Shown: piece after piece, positions 26,018-35,220 of the stretch
How positions within the stretch are numbered: position 1 is the first letter of the stretch
Layout: each line of letters begins with the position of its first letter
NCBI RefSeq assembly: GCF_032191775.1
Contig: NZ_CP132507.1
Coordinates: 1,017,001-1,081,000 of the forward strand
Reading direction: 5' to 3'
Length of the DNA: 64,000 nucleotides
Source of the DNA: Rhodoferax mekongensis
GTDB taxonomy: Bacteria; Pseudomonadota; Gammaproteobacteria; Burkholderiales; Burkholderiaceae_C
The notes under the pieces: generated by a model
Seen by the model: only the letters and a program-made list of their open reading frames with translations
Told to the model about the DNA's origin: nothing
The model's database searches: none
Program-made: the position numbers and the translations under genes

Positions 26018-27367
26018 ATGTACGCCACGAAGCAGCCTGAAACCCTTGCACATTACGAGGAGCTCGAGTTCGCGCGCTATTTTGCGAACGACATCCGCTA
26101 CCCTTACGTGAGCTATCTGGCCATGGCTGTGTTGGGCACGTGGTTGCTTCGTTCCAACTACCCGGACACTTACGTTGCGCTGTGGTTGCTATTGGGGTTT
26201 GGGGTGACCGCATGGCGAGAGTGCCTCGTGCGTCAGCTTCGGCCTCAATTGGCTGCCGGAATGAGGGCGGGCCCTGCATTGCGCTCGTTCACCGGAGTGT
26301 CCCTGGCCTTGGGCATGTTCTGGGGCATATTTGTGGGCATGCATGTGGATCCTAGGGACCCCATGCGCATCATGTTGGCGGGTGCTTTTGTGACCGGGCA
26401 TATTGGCGGTGCGGTAACGCCCCTGTCTTCGTATTTGCCGGCTTTCTATGCCTTTGCTGTTCCCGTGCTACTGCCCGGTGTCGTGCGTTTGGCCATCAGT
26501 GGAGAGCCGTTGGCAGTAGCGCTTGCCGGTTTGAGCATGGCGTACTTCTCCACCATGAGTGGGTATGCCCACATCACCAATCGGCTGCATCGGGAGTCGA
26601 TGCGCCTGCGTTTTGACAATCAGCGATTGATTGCCGACTTGGAGCAACGCAACGCGGAGGTGGAGAGTGCTTCGCGCAACAAGAGTCTGTTTCTGGCGGG
26701 TGTCAGTCATGACTTGAAGCAGCCCATTCGCGCGATAGGGATGTACACCGGCTTTCTGCGTCACAGCGCGGCCAAGGGGTTGGACAATGTGGTCACCATC
26801 CAAACGGCTGAAAAAATTGAGGCGGCTGCAAGTGCTGTCCATCGTCAGATCAGCCGTCTGCTGGAACTCTCACGGCTGGAGTCGGGCGCCATGCCCGTAC
26901 ACCTTGAGGTGATACAGCTTACGGATGTTTTGTTGCCGGTTTATGAGCTATTGGCAGGAGAAGCCAAGGCCAGAGGCGTGCAATTGCGATTGGCATCGGG
27001 ACGTTCGCACCGGGTGTGGGCGGATCGGCGGATGCTGGAATCCGTGTTGACGAACTTCATCAGCAACGCCCTCAAGCATGCCGAAGGCGGGCGGGTTTAC
27101 GTCGGTACCCGCTTGCGCACCAGCTACCCGCAGGGGCAGCAACTGTGCATTGAAGTGCGCGACAACGGAGCCGGCATACCAGAGCACCAGTTGCCCTTGT
27201 TGTTTGATGCCTACCGGAGTTTTGATGATCGCCATGGCAGCGAGAGTCATGGTCTGGGTCTGGCTCTTGCCAAGGCGCAAGCCAGTTTTCTGGGCTGCGA
27301 GATTGATGTCAGCTCCCGGTTGGGGTGCGGTAGCACTTTCACTTTGTGCGGATTGCGTACTGCCTAG
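26018..27367 (+). CDS. Membrane histidine kinase
   Basis: The 449-residue kinase has an N-terminal membrane part of about five or six hydrophobic segments (residues 30-185), a short coiled linker, a HisKA phosphoacceptor box FLAGVSHDLKQPIRAIGMY with His231, and a HATPase domain with N box NFISNALKHA, G1 EVRDNGAGIP, the F-box region FDAYRSFDDRH and G2 SHGLGLALAKA. It lacks a receiver domain, so it needs a separate partner; the NarL-type regulator at 28523 is the obvious nearby candidate. A close paralogue follows 32 bases downstream but is broken. The input is unknown; no periplasmic domain of any size is seen. Confidence 0.88.
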   Translation: MYATKQPETLAHYEELEFARYFANDIRYPYVSYLAMAVLGTWLLRSNYPDTYVALWLLLGFGVTAWRECLVRQLRPQLAAGMRAGPALRSFTGVSLALGMFWGIFVGMHVDPRDPMRIMLAGAFVTGHIGGAVTPLSSYLPAFYAFAVPVLLPGVVRLAISGEPLAVALAGLSMAYFSTMSGYAHITNRLHRESMRLRFDNQRLIADLEQRNAEVESASRNKSLFLAGVSHDLKQPIRAIGMYTGFLRHSAAKGLDNVVTIQTAEKIEAAASAVHRQISRLLELSRLESGAMPVHLEVIQLTDVLLPVYELLAGEAKARGVQLRLASGRSHRVWADRRMLESVLTNFISNALKHAEGGRVYVGTRLRTSYPQGQQLCIEVRDNGAGIPEHQLPLLFDAYRSFDDRHGSESHGLGLALAKAQASFLGCEIDVSSRLGCGSTFTLCGLRTA

Positions 27368-27399
27368 GTGTACCCGTAAAAAATCCATACGAATACACC

Positions 27400-28520
27400 A
27401 TGCCTTCTAAAGCATCAACAGAGACGCTGGCGCAGTTTGAGAGGCGCGCGTTCGCCCGCTATTTTGTTTTTGACTTGCACTTTCCCTTGGTTGCAGTCGT
27501 GTTGTTGAGTGGCGTTTGCGTGTGGTTGATGCATGGCCGGGTGGCGCATGGGGTCATCGCAGCATGGCTGGCTTTTAGTGTGATTGCCAACGCAGCCCGC
27601 GAGTTGTTTATGTGGCGCTCAAGAAAACGCATGGACGACCCACAGCGCCACGCAGATGTGTTGCTGGTGTACACCTTGTCCTCATTGGCGTCTGGGGTGA
27701 GCTGGGGCACGTTCGCTTGCGATACGAGAGCCAGAATTTGATTGCAGATCTGCTACTGAGCAAAGAAGCTGCGGAAAATTCCTCCCAGACCAAATCACTC
27801 TTTTTGGCCGGGGTGAGCCACGATCTAAAACAACCGTTTCAAGCGATTGGTTTGTTCCTGGGTGTCTTGAGGCACACGGTTCCCAAGGGCGGCGAGGAGG
27901 CATTGGGCCAGGTTGTGCCAAAAATGGAGAGTGCTTTGGATGAGCTCCATGCGCAAGTGAGTCGCTTGTTGGAGCTCTCCCGATTGCAGTCAGGAGCGCT
28001 CAAATTCCAGATTGTGCGTGTGGAATTGACGGATCTATTTGCATACATGCAAGCTTTGTTCGGCGAACAGGCGAAGTCCAAAGGAATTGTGCTGCGATGT
28101 GCAGTTACGGGCAGGCTGAAACACAAGACCGTCTGGAGCGACCGCCGCATGCTCGAATCCGTTGTGCAGAACCTGATAAGCAATGCCATCAAGAACACCG
28201 ATTCCGGTGCCGTGTACGTGGGCGTGCGCTGGCGACTGGGGTATCGCATCGGGCGCCGCCTTTGCGTCGAGGTTCGTGACAGTGGTCGTGGGATTCCCAT
28301 TGAACAGCAGGATTTCCTGTTCGACGCCTATCGCAGCTTTGATGACCGGCACGCCGAACAGAGCCACGGTTTGGGTCTGGCGATTGCCAAGGCGCAGGCG
28401 GCTTACATGACTGCCGATCTTGCGCTGAAGAGTGCCCCAGGGCTTGGATCTGTCTTCACGCTGTGTGGCCTGAGTACCCACAACGGGAAAGCAGCGGACA
28501 TCGTCGCCGATCGGACTTGA
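27400..28520 (+). pseudogene. Broken tandem copy of the histidine kinase
   Basis: The first part (27400 to about 27715, MPSKASTETLAQFERRAFAR onward) matches the N terminus of the preceding kinase up to its GMFWGIF (here GVSWGTF), then meets a stop. A second frame picks up at about 27709 with RLRYESQNLIADL, corresponding to residue 196 of the intact kinase, and continues through FLAGVSHDLKQPFQAIG, SNAIKNT, VRDSGRGIP and SHGLGLAIAKA to the end. Thus about 90 codons of membrane segments are missing and the frame is shifted by one deletion. All catalytic motifs of the C-terminal half survive. A soluble kinase from an internal start cannot be excluded, but the translated lead-in looks non-coding. 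An assembly error is a further alternative. Confidence 0.8.
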
Positions 28521-28522
28521 GG

Positions 28523-29170
28523 CTACAGATCTCCGGGCTGGGTGCTACCACCCTGGGTGCGTATGGCATATGCCGCCATCTCGGCACTGTTGCGGATGCC
28601 CAGCTTGCTGCGCAGGTTTTCCCTGTGCTTGCGCACGGTGCCTTCGCTGATATTGAGCTTTAAACCGATTTCCCTGCTGGTGAGCCCTTCGCCGACAAGT
28701 TGCAGGACAATCGTTTCACTGTGGGTGAGTTTGATGTCTTTGGCTTCCTCTTCTGCATCGTCCACAAAGAGACTGGCGATATCGTTGCTGATATAGCGAC
28801 GGCCTTGAGCCACCCGGCGGATGGCGTGTAGCAGTTCACTGCTGCTTTCATTTTTGGGCACGTAGCCCGCGGCACCCAGCGCCAAGGCAGCCCGTACTGA
28901 GCCTGCATCCATGCGTGCAGTTACCACAAGTGTGCGAGAGGCTGATTCCATGGCATGAAGTGCCTTCATCACGCCCAAACCATCCAGACCAGGAAGACCC
29001 AAGTCCAGCAAGAGCACATCAGGACGCAAGCGCTCAGCTTGCTCCAAGGTACTGTGACCATTGGTGGCGATGCCGACGCAACGCATGTCCTCTTGGGTGG
29101 ACAGCAGCATCTGAAGTGCATCAGCCAGCATGGTGTGATCTTCTGCGATCAGTACGCGGATGAGGGTCAT
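28523..29170 (-). CDS. NarL/FixJ-type response regulator
   Basis: The 215-residue regulator has a receiver domain (VLIAEDHTMLADAL, phosphoacceptor D56 in DVLLLDLGLPG, Lys in GYVPKNES) and a LuxR-type helix-turn-helix LTSREIGLKLNISEGTVRKH. It should bind DNA as a dimer when phosphorylated. I chose the ATG giving MTLIRVLIAEDH, the normal receiver start; an earlier in-frame ATG at 29209 is possible and neither has a clear ribosome site. It converges with the kinase pseudogene, with three bases between stops. It is the likely partner of the intact kinase at 26018. Confidence 0.85.
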   Translation of the reverse strand: MTLIRVLIAEDHTMLADALQMLLSTQEDMRCVGIATNGHSTLEQAERLRPDVLLLDLGLPGLDGLGVMKALHAMESASRTLVVTARMDAGSVRAALALGAAGYVPKNESSSELLHAIRRVAQGRRYISNDIASLFVDDAEEEAKDIKLTHSETIVLQLVGEGLTSREIGLKLNISEGTVRKHRENLRSKLGIRNSAEMAAYAIRTQGGSTQPGDL

Positions 29171-29263
29171 ACAAGTGTCAATTAGAGGCGCGTATCCAAG
29201 GCGAGTCATGCTTACAAGCCAGACAGGTTTTGCGCCTGCCGTGGCTTGAAATCTATCCGCTGC

Positions 29264-29704
29264 TTATTTTCCGTTCACGCCCAACAGTTCTACTTCAAAC
29301 ACCAACGTCGCGTTCGGAGGGATAACGCCACCTGCACCACGGGCACCGTAAGCGATTTCCGGTGGGCAGGTCAGCTTGGCTTTGCCGCCAGTTTTCATAC
29401 GCTGCACACCTTCGGTCCAGCAGGGGATCACTCCGTTGAGCGGGAAGTCAATGGGCTGGCCGCGCTTGTAGGAGCTGTCGAATTCACGCCCGTCCGGGAA
29501 AGTTCCTTTGTAGTGCACCGTGACTTTGTCGGTGGCTTTGGGGCTGGCCCCGGTGCCGTCTTTGAGACTGCGGTACACCAGGCCGCTGGAGGTGACGACA
29601 GCGCCATCTTCTTTGGCAGCTGCCGCGGTCACAGCGTTTTGTGCGAAGGCGCTGTGGGCCAGCAGGGCTAGCGCGAAGAGGGAAGTGCGGAGCTTGGTTT
29701 TCAT
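29264..29704 (-). CDS. FKBP-type peptidyl-prolyl isomerase, secreted
   Basis: This 146-residue protein has a signal peptide (MKTKLRTSLFALALLAHSAF-AQ) and a single FKBP domain: VTVHYKGTFPDGREFDSSY, then PLNGVIPCWTEGVQRMKTGG, and CPPEIAYGARGAGGVIPPNA, the usual active-site blocks. It should assist proline isomerisation in periplasmic protein folding. The ATG at 29704 gives the signal peptide; upstream in-frame sequence looks non-coding. The HD-GYP gene starts divergently about 40-80 bases away. Confidence 0.9.
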   Translation of the reverse strand: MKTKLRTSLFALALLAHSAFAQNAVTAAAAKEDGAVVTSSGLVYRSLKDGTGASPKATDKVTVHYKGTFPDGREFDSSYKRGQPIDFPLNGVIPCWTEGVQRMKTGGKAKLTCPPEIAYGARGAGGVIPPNATLVFEVELLGVNGK

Positions 29705-29742
29705 AGGTTGGATATAGGTAGAAAAAGCGATCTGATACGTGG

Positions 29743-30960
29743 ATGACGGCCCCAATTTTTTGCGCAAAGGTTCTATATCGCGCAACAATGATGACCATGA
29801 AGTTGTACCCCATTTTGTCTGCGTTGTCGCCGCACCATGTGGTGGAGTCCATGCCGAACGGAGGCTTGGCATCCCAGCTGGAGATGATTCTCCGCCTCGT
29901 GAACAGCCGAGTTGCGGCGGTCGATCGTATCGCCGTGGTGGCACATGATGCGAACACCGGGCTCCTGAAGACGCTGGTCAGCACCAACCGGGATGATGGT
30001 GCCTTGAAGCATTATGAAGTCGCTTTGGCAGATGTGCCCACGCTCTCGGAGCTGGCTGTGCAGCGCGGTACCCGGGTCATTCATAACCTGGTGGACGCAT
30101 TCCGCTCTCCGTCCACCCCCAACCATTGGCTAAAGCATCACCACTACCCATCCAGCGTGACAACGCCGGTCTCCCAGGGCGATGTGCTGGCGGGTTTTCT
30201 CTTTTATGACTCCAGGCAACTCCATGCTTTCACAGATGCGGATGTGGAAGAGCTACGCGAATTCACAGATCTGATTGCGCATTTGTTTTTGACGCAACGC
30301 CGTTTGGCGCGCGGCATTGTGAGTGCCATTCAGGTCGCGGTGGACTTGGCCCGATCCCGGGACTTTGAGACGGGGCAGCACCTGGAGCGTATTGCGTACT
30401 ACTCTCGCATCATGGCCCGCGCTTTGGCTGCAAGCCACAGTTTGAGTGATGCCTACATCGAGTATGTGGAGCTTTTCTCGCCCTTGCACGATATCGGCAA
30501 AGTCGGTATCCCGGACCACATCCTGCTCAAACCTGGTAGGTTGGATGCTGCCGAGTACGAGATAATGAAGCGCCATGTGGCCATGGGCGAGAGCATCATC
30601 GGCCGAATCAGCCAGGACCTTGGCTTGCAGGGGAGCATGCAGGAGCAGATCATGCGCAACATCGTCTCGACGCACCACGAGCGGGGCGATGGATCGGGCT
30701 ATCCGCGTGGGCTGACCATGGAGCACATCCCCTTGGAGGGACGCATTGTGGCGGTGGCTGATGTGTATGACGCGCTCAGTAATCGCCGGGCCTACAAAAA
30801 CTCGTGGGATGACGCCGCTGTGTGCGCAGAACTGCGTGCAGAAGCGGATGCTGGCTTGTTGGACAGGGATTGCGTCGAGGCCCTGTTGTCCGCCAAAGAA
30901 GAGCGGGCGTCGATCAAGCAGCGCTTTGCCGATGTGCGCGAGCCGGGCGATTATGCGTGA
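29743..30960 (+). CDS. HD-GYP domain c-di-GMP phosphodiesterase with GAF-like sensor
   Basis: The 405-residue protein has an N-terminal GAF-like region (RVAAVDRIAVVAHDANTGLL to about residue 190) and a C-terminal HD-GYP domain with HDIGKVGIPDHILLKPG, the second His pair in STHHERGDGSGYPRGL, and VADVYDALSNRR. It should hydrolyse c-di-GMP to GMP. No membrane segments or signal peptide are visible. The start is uncertain: an ATG at 29788 (MMTMKLYP) is equally credible, and neither has a strong ribosome site. Confidence 0.88.
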   Translation: MTAPIFCAKVLYRATMMTMKLYPILSALSPHHVVESMPNGGLASQLEMILRLVNSRVAAVDRIAVVAHDANTGLLKTLVSTNRDDGALKHYEVALADVPTLSELAVQRGTRVIHNLVDAFRSPSTPNHWLKHHHYPSSVTTPVSQGDVLAGFLFYDSRQLHAFTDADVEELREFTDLIAHLFLTQRRLARGIVSAIQVAVDLARSRDFETGQHLERIAYYSRIMARALAASHSLSDAYIEYVELFSPLHDIGKVGIPDHILLKPGRLDAAEYEIMKRHVAMGESIIGRISQDLGLQGSMQEQIMRNIVSTHHERGDGSGYPRGLTMEHIPLEGRIVAVADVYDALSNRRAYKNSWDDAAVCAELRAEADAGLLDRDCVEALLSAKEERASIKQRFADVREPGDYA

Positions 30961-31015
30961 AGGGGTATGGGCTGCGATCCAACCGACAACCGCTTGGGTC
31001 CGAAAGAATGCTCTC

Positions 31016-31576
31016 ATGACATCGCCCCAATTTTGGCTTCGCATAACGTCGCTGTTGCTCGCCTGGTGTGCAGCTTCCATGGCATCGGCTGTGGATGGCA
31101 ACGCAGAAGTTCGGGCTGGCAGCGTGGTATTGATTCGCCACGCCTTGGCTCCCGGCGTGGGTGACCCCGAACACTTTACTTTGAACGACTGCAGCACCCA
31201 ACGCAACCTCAGTGCGGAGGGCCGTGCGCAGGCGGTGCGTTTGGGTCAGTTTTTCCGGAAACTTCAGGTACCGGTGGATGCAGTTTGGTCATCCCAATGG
31301 TGCCGAGCCCGCGACACGGCAGATTTGGCATTTCCGGGCATGCGGGTAGACAAGCTGGCGTTCAATTCTTTTTTTGGTGAACCGGATTCTGCGCCTGCCC
31401 AAACGCAAGCCGCCAAAGCTTTGATGAATGCATGGGCGGGTAAAGGTGTCTTGGTCGTTGTGACCCATCAGGTCAATATCACTGCCATTGCCGGCGTGGT
31501 TCCGGCCTCCGGCGAGGCGGTCGTGCTAGGGCGACGCGATGGAGTCTGGTCTGTCACGGGTAGGTTTAGCCCTTAG
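31016..31576 (+). CDS. Histidine phosphatase family protein, exported
   Basis: The 186-residue protein has a signal peptide (MTSPQFWLRITSLLLAWCAA-SMASA) and a phosphoglycerate-mutase-like phosphatase core: VLIRHALAPG with the phosphorylated His, SSQWCRARDTA, and the second His in VVVTHQVNITAI. Periplasmic relatives act on small phosphate esters or are lipoprotein-associated; the substrate is not evident. I selected ATG 31016 because it gives a signal peptide. It follows the HD-GYP gene by 55 bases and may be cotranscribed. Confidence 0.8.
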   Translation: MTSPQFWLRITSLLLAWCAASMASAVDGNAEVRAGSVVLIRHALAPGVGDPEHFTLNDCSTQRNLSAEGRAQAVRLGQFFRKLQVPVDAVWSSQWCRARDTADLAFPGMRVDKLAFNSFFGEPDSAPAQTQAAKALMNAWAGKGVLVVVTHQVNITAIAGVVPASGEAVVLGRRDGVWSVTGRFSP

Positions 31577-31656
31577 GGTAGGCAAACCTCGCTTTGCGAC
31601 AGCTACATCCACTCTTTACGTTCGCTGGATAGCATGCGCTACCTAGGAGTTTTTTC

Positions 31657-33186
31657 ATGTCTTCTTCCATTTCCCGTCGTGCCACGCTGGCTTGTCTGGC
31701 CGGTACCGCTGTGCTGATGGGCACAGCCTGTTCATCAACCAAGAGTGATGCTGTAGCCGCCACAGCGCCCGATGCATTGCGCCTGGACCCCACGCGGTTT
31801 GAAAAGCAAACGGTGTCGGTGGACGGGCAAAGCATCGCAGTGCGTGCCTACCTTGGGGTGCCCTACGTCGCCAAGCCGGTGGATACCGCCTACCAGGTGA
31901 TCAACATCTATGTGCCGGAGGCCTATTACCAAAACGCCAAGGTGGGAGACTTCGATGCCCGCACGGCGCCGGTGTTTTTTCCTAACCAGGTCGGCGGCTA
32001 CATGCCCGCCAAGCCGGGTACTGCGCAAGCGGTAACCCAGGGCCCCAGCGCTGGCAAGCCCAGCACTATTGCCGCGGCCCTGCTCAAGGGCTTTGTAGTC
32101 GCATCTCCCGGCGCACGGGGGCGCACCTTGAAGGATGCTGATGGTGCCTTTACCGGCAAAGCGCCCGCAGCCATCCTGGACCTGAAAGCCGCGGTGCGCT
32201 ACCTGCGCTTGAACGCCAGCGTATTGCCCGGCGACATGGAAAAAATCATTTCCAACGGCACGAGCGCTGGTGGTGCTTTGTCTGCCTTGTTGGGTGCCAG
32301 CGGCAACTCCCCGGACTACGAGACCTATCTCCAAGCCATGGGCGCAGCCCCGGGGCGGGACGACATTTTTGCGGTGTCGGCCTACTGCCCGATTACCAAC
32401 CTTGAGCATGCCGACGCCGCGCACGAGTGGCTGTTTAACGGGGTGAATGATTACCGGGCTATCCAGGTGAGCATGCTGGACTTCAACATGGTTCGCAAAG
32501 AAGTGGCCGGTACCCTGACGCCTGAGCAGATCAAGGTGTCCAACGAGCTCAAGCCTTTGTTTCCTGCCTACGTCAATAGTTTGAATCTGAAGTCGCCCCA
32601 AGGGCAGAACTTGACGCTGGACGCTTCAGGCAACGGCAGCTTCAAGGACTGGGTTTCGGGCTATGTACTCTCTTCCGCACAGGGTCAACTGGATGCAGGC
32701 AAAGATTTAGGGAAATACAGCTGGCTCAACATCCAAGGTGGCAAGGTGCGCAGCCTCGACTTTGACGCCTTTGTTCGCTATGCAGGCCGCATGAAGTTGC
32801 CGCCGGCGTTCGATGCACTGGATGCCTCCAGCGGTGAGAACAACCTGTTCGGCACCGCTTCAACAAATAACCGGCATTTCACGGATTTCTCGGTGCAGCG
32901 CAACACGGCCAACGCTGCGGTTCGTGCGGAAGACAAGCTGGTGAAGATGATGAATGCCATGCAATACATCGGCAGCAGGGACGCGCGCAATGCCAAACGC
33001 TGGCGCATCCGCCACGGCACGATCGACCGCGATACCTCACTGGCCATTCCGGTGATCTTGGCAACCGCCTTGCAGAACCAAGGCTATGCCGTGGACTTTG
33101 CCATGCCCTGGGATCAGGGCCACGCTGGCGACTATGACCTGGAGCAACTCTTTGCCTGGATGATCCAGGTTGCCAAAGCAGGTTGA
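31657..33186 (+). CDS. Subtype B tannase-like alpha/beta hydrolase
   Basis: This 509-residue exported protein has a Tat-like N terminus (SSSISRRATLACLAG, then LMGTACSS with a possible lipid-attachment Cys). The hydrolase core shows NGTSAGGALSALLGASGNS as the nucleophile elbow, HGTIDRDTSLAIP carrying the acidic residue, and DQGHAGDYD carrying the His, which is the catalytic pattern of tannase-family enzymes acting on galloyl or other phenolic esters. The start has AGGAG twelve bases upstream. The real substrate is unknown; several such proteins occur in Comamonadaceae without tested activity. Confidence 0.75.
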   Translation: MSSSISRRATLACLAGTAVLMGTACSSTKSDAVAATAPDALRLDPTRFEKQTVSVDGQSIAVRAYLGVPYVAKPVDTAYQVINIYVPEAYYQNAKVGDFDARTAPVFFPNQVGGYMPAKPGTAQAVTQGPSAGKPSTIAAALLKGFVVASPGARGRTLKDADGAFTGKAPAAILDLKAAVRYLRLNASVLPGDMEKIISNGTSAGGALSALLGASGNSPDYETYLQAMGAAPGRDDIFAVSAYCPITNLEHADAAHEWLFNGVNDYRAIQVSMLDFNMVRKEVAGTLTPEQIKVSNELKPLFPAYVNSLNLKSPQGQNLTLDASGNGSFKDWVSGYVLSSAQGQLDAGKDLGKYSWLNIQGGKVRSLDFDAFVRYAGRMKLPPAFDALDASSGENNLFGTASTNNRHFTDFSVQRNTANAAVRAEDKLVKMMNAMQYIGSRDARNAKRWRIRHGTIDRDTSLAIPVILATALQNQGYAVDFAMPWDQGHAGDYDLEQLFAWMIQVAKAG

Positions 33187-33196
33187 TATCCGTGCC

Positions 33197-33910
33197 TCAG
33201 GGCACACGCCATTCCCACTGGTCTGCGGTAAATACAGCCCGCCGGTGACCCGTGCGCGCCAGTTCCAGCCAGTCCAAGTTCTGAACTCGCAGGGTCACGA
33301 TCCCAAGAAAGTGCTGCGTGTTGTCAGATGGGGTGTCTGAGGCGTCTTCTTCCCACACATCCCCCGGCGCCTTGGCCGAGAGGTAGTCCCCTGCAGCGGG
33401 GGATTGGCTGATGCGTGTCCACACCGCATCCACATCAGGTCCGCTACGTTGCAACGTTGCCGTGGCTTGGATCCGCAACTGCCAGCTAAGCCGTTTGCTC
33501 CAGAACACCAGCGCCACAGAGGGCGCCGCCTCCAACTCTGCAAACTTGGGACTGCGCTTGTCGGTGAAAAATTGCAAGGTTGCCTGCCGCGCATCTGCAT
33601 GCCGGAGCACGACGGTGCGTGCTTGCGGCAAGCCATCCGCGTTCACCGTGGCCAGCACGGGGGTTCGCCATTCGTGGTGCCTGTCTTGCAGGGCACGCTG
33701 CAGTTCCTGCCAGATGCGTTGACGGATGTCGGGTGCGGTCAGAAGGGGAGTGTCCACAAGAGGCTTGCCGATTTCGGGGTTGGGAATCGAGCTTTCATGA
33801 TATCGGTCAAGCCTTTGGGCTGCTTGCCCGAGGGGTAAGTCTGGAAATAAAGGAAATTTCAGTTCTATAGCCACTTCTCCATGGAACAATATTTGCTGAG
33901 TCGTTGACAT
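33197..33910 (-). CDS. Pyridoxamine 5'-phosphate oxidase-like flavoprotein
   Basis: The 237-residue protein resembles the Pyridox_oxase_2 family: HEWRTPVLATVNADGLPQAR, TVVLRHAD, LQFFTDKRSPKFAELEA, and a C-terminal WEWRVP. These are FMN-binding split-barrel motifs, but the enzymatic role of this subgroup is not established; vitamin B6 salvage by true PdxH is a different clade. The preferred start (MSTTQQILFHGEVA) avoids overlap with the divergent GGDEF gene. It converges with the tannase-like gene, with ten bases between stops. Confidence 0.75.
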   Translation of the reverse strand: MSTTQQILFHGEVAIELKFPLFPDLPLGQAAQRLDRYHESSIPNPEIGKPLVDTPLLTAPDIRQRIWQELQRALQDRHHEWRTPVLATVNADGLPQARTVVLRHADARQATLQFFTDKRSPKFAELEAAPSVALVFWSKRLSWQLRIQATATLQRSGPDVDAVWTRISQSPAAGDYLSAKAPGDVWEEDASDTPSDNTQHFLGIVTLRVQNLDWLELARTGHRRAVFTADQWEWRVP

Positions 33911-33972
33911 CAAAAAAACGAGGGCGTGGTAGTTCCCACAGTGGCACACCCGTCAAGCTTCAGGGAGTGGTT

Positions 33973-35199
33973 TTGTATACAACGGGTCACCTGCGGCTGG
34001 ATGCCGCCACATTGGTATTCGCCACGAGTCTGCTGGCGTTCAGTCTTGCCATTCTCTCTGCCTTGCTCGCACGGGGTGCTTCCTCCAAGCGCTTGGGTTT
34101 GCATGAATGGTCTGCGAGTCTGGCCTTTGCGTCATTTGCGTTTCTGTTGTTCTTTTTCCGCGGTAAGGCCCCCTGGGTCCTGACGTATCTGGTCGCGAAC
34201 CTGGCCATGTTGGCCGTTGTGCCGTTCACGATGCTTGCTTACGCCAAACTCTTGCAGGTGGAGGCACCCGTCAGCAGCGTAGCACTGAGTACTGCGGTCG
34301 GCCTGTCAGGGGTATTGGCCGTCTATTTCCTCGAAACGGATGCACAGTTTGGCGTTTTCTCCATGTCCATGGCCATTGGCTTTCAGCTGGTGCTGGCCGC
34401 ATTGATGGTGGCCATGGCCCCCGGGCGGCATGGAGCGCAGTGGCGGGTGGTTTTGAACATCATTCACGGACTCAGTGCATTGGCCTTTTTCGTGCGGGCA
34501 GGCATGGCACTCAATGGCCAGGCCATACTGGTGTCTACTGTTGCGAACTCGCCCGCCCAGATCGTGGCCTTGTGCGTGGCTGCTTTGTACTTCACGGTGG
34601 CCACCGTGGTGTTCATCGTGATGGTGAGTCAGCGCCAACACCGCGAGATGAGTGACCGGCTGCGCCGTGATGGCCTGACCGGCCTTTACACCCGCACCGC
34701 ATTCTTTGAGATGGCTGTTGCCAAGCCCCACCAGTGGCAAGCTGGGGGGTATGCGCTCGTCTTGATGGACATCGACAACTTCAAGCGTATCAACGACAGC
34801 TATGGCCACGCAGGGGGCGATGCCGTGCTGGCGCATGCCGCCCGCATGTTGTCGCAGTTGACGCGCCTCTCCGATATTGCTGTGCGTTACGGCGGCGAAG
34901 AATTTTGTGTGCTCTTGCACGACTGCTCTGCCGAAGAAGCCGGCCGCTTTGCCCAGCGGCTGGTGGACGAAGCCGGCAGGCAGTCCGTGCGCATCAAGGA
35001 TGGCCGCAATGTCCGCTTCACGTTTTCGGTCGGCTATGCATGTGCACCGGACGGACAAACTCGCGGTGGCATTGAGTCGCTGGAAGCCGTGATTGACTGT
35101 GCGGATCAGGCACTGTACGCCGCCAAGGCGGCAGGGCGTAATCAAGTGCAGTCGTCCAGCGGAATTCCGGCGTGCAACGATGTGGCGCTTGCCGTTTAG
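33973..35199 (+). CDS. Membrane-bound GGDEF diguanylate cyclase
   Basis: The protein has six or so membrane segments in the first 200 residues and a C-terminal GGDEF domain with DGLTGLYTR, LMDIDNFKRINDSYGHAGGD and RYGGEEF, so it should make c-di-GMP. The inhibitory I-site RLSD is five residues before GGEEF. I chose the TTG at 33973 (YTTGHLRLDAATLVF) because AGGGAG lies five bases before it and it avoids an overlap with the divergent oxidase gene; an ATG further upstream at 33910-region in-frame would give a longer N terminus. No known sensor domain is recognised in the membrane part. Confidence 0.85.
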   Translation: MYTTGHLRLDAATLVFATSLLAFSLAILSALLARGASSKRLGLHEWSASLAFASFAFLLFFFRGKAPWVLTYLVANLAMLAVVPFTMLAYAKLLQVEAPVSSVALSTAVGLSGVLAVYFLETDAQFGVFSMSMAIGFQLVLAALMVAMAPGRHGAQWRVVLNIIHGLSALAFFVRAGMALNGQAILVSTVANSPAQIVALCVAALYFTVATVVFIVMVSQRQHREMSDRLRRDGLTGLYTRTAFFEMAVAKPHQWQAGGYALVLMDIDNFKRINDSYGHAGGDAVLAHAARMLSQLTRLSDIAVRYGGEEFCVLLHDCSAEEAGRFAQRLVDEAGRQSVRIKDGRNVRFTFSVGYACAPDGQTRGGIESLEAVIDCADQALYAAKAAGRNQVQSSSGIPACNDVALAV

Positions 35200-35220
35200 C
35201 CGGGTGGTAATGTCAGCATC

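Noticed and set aside
27612..28520. Second part of the broken kinase considered as an independent intact gene
   Set aside because: Its first 30 codons are translated in a frame that is non-coding there, and the aligned homologous part starts only near 27709.
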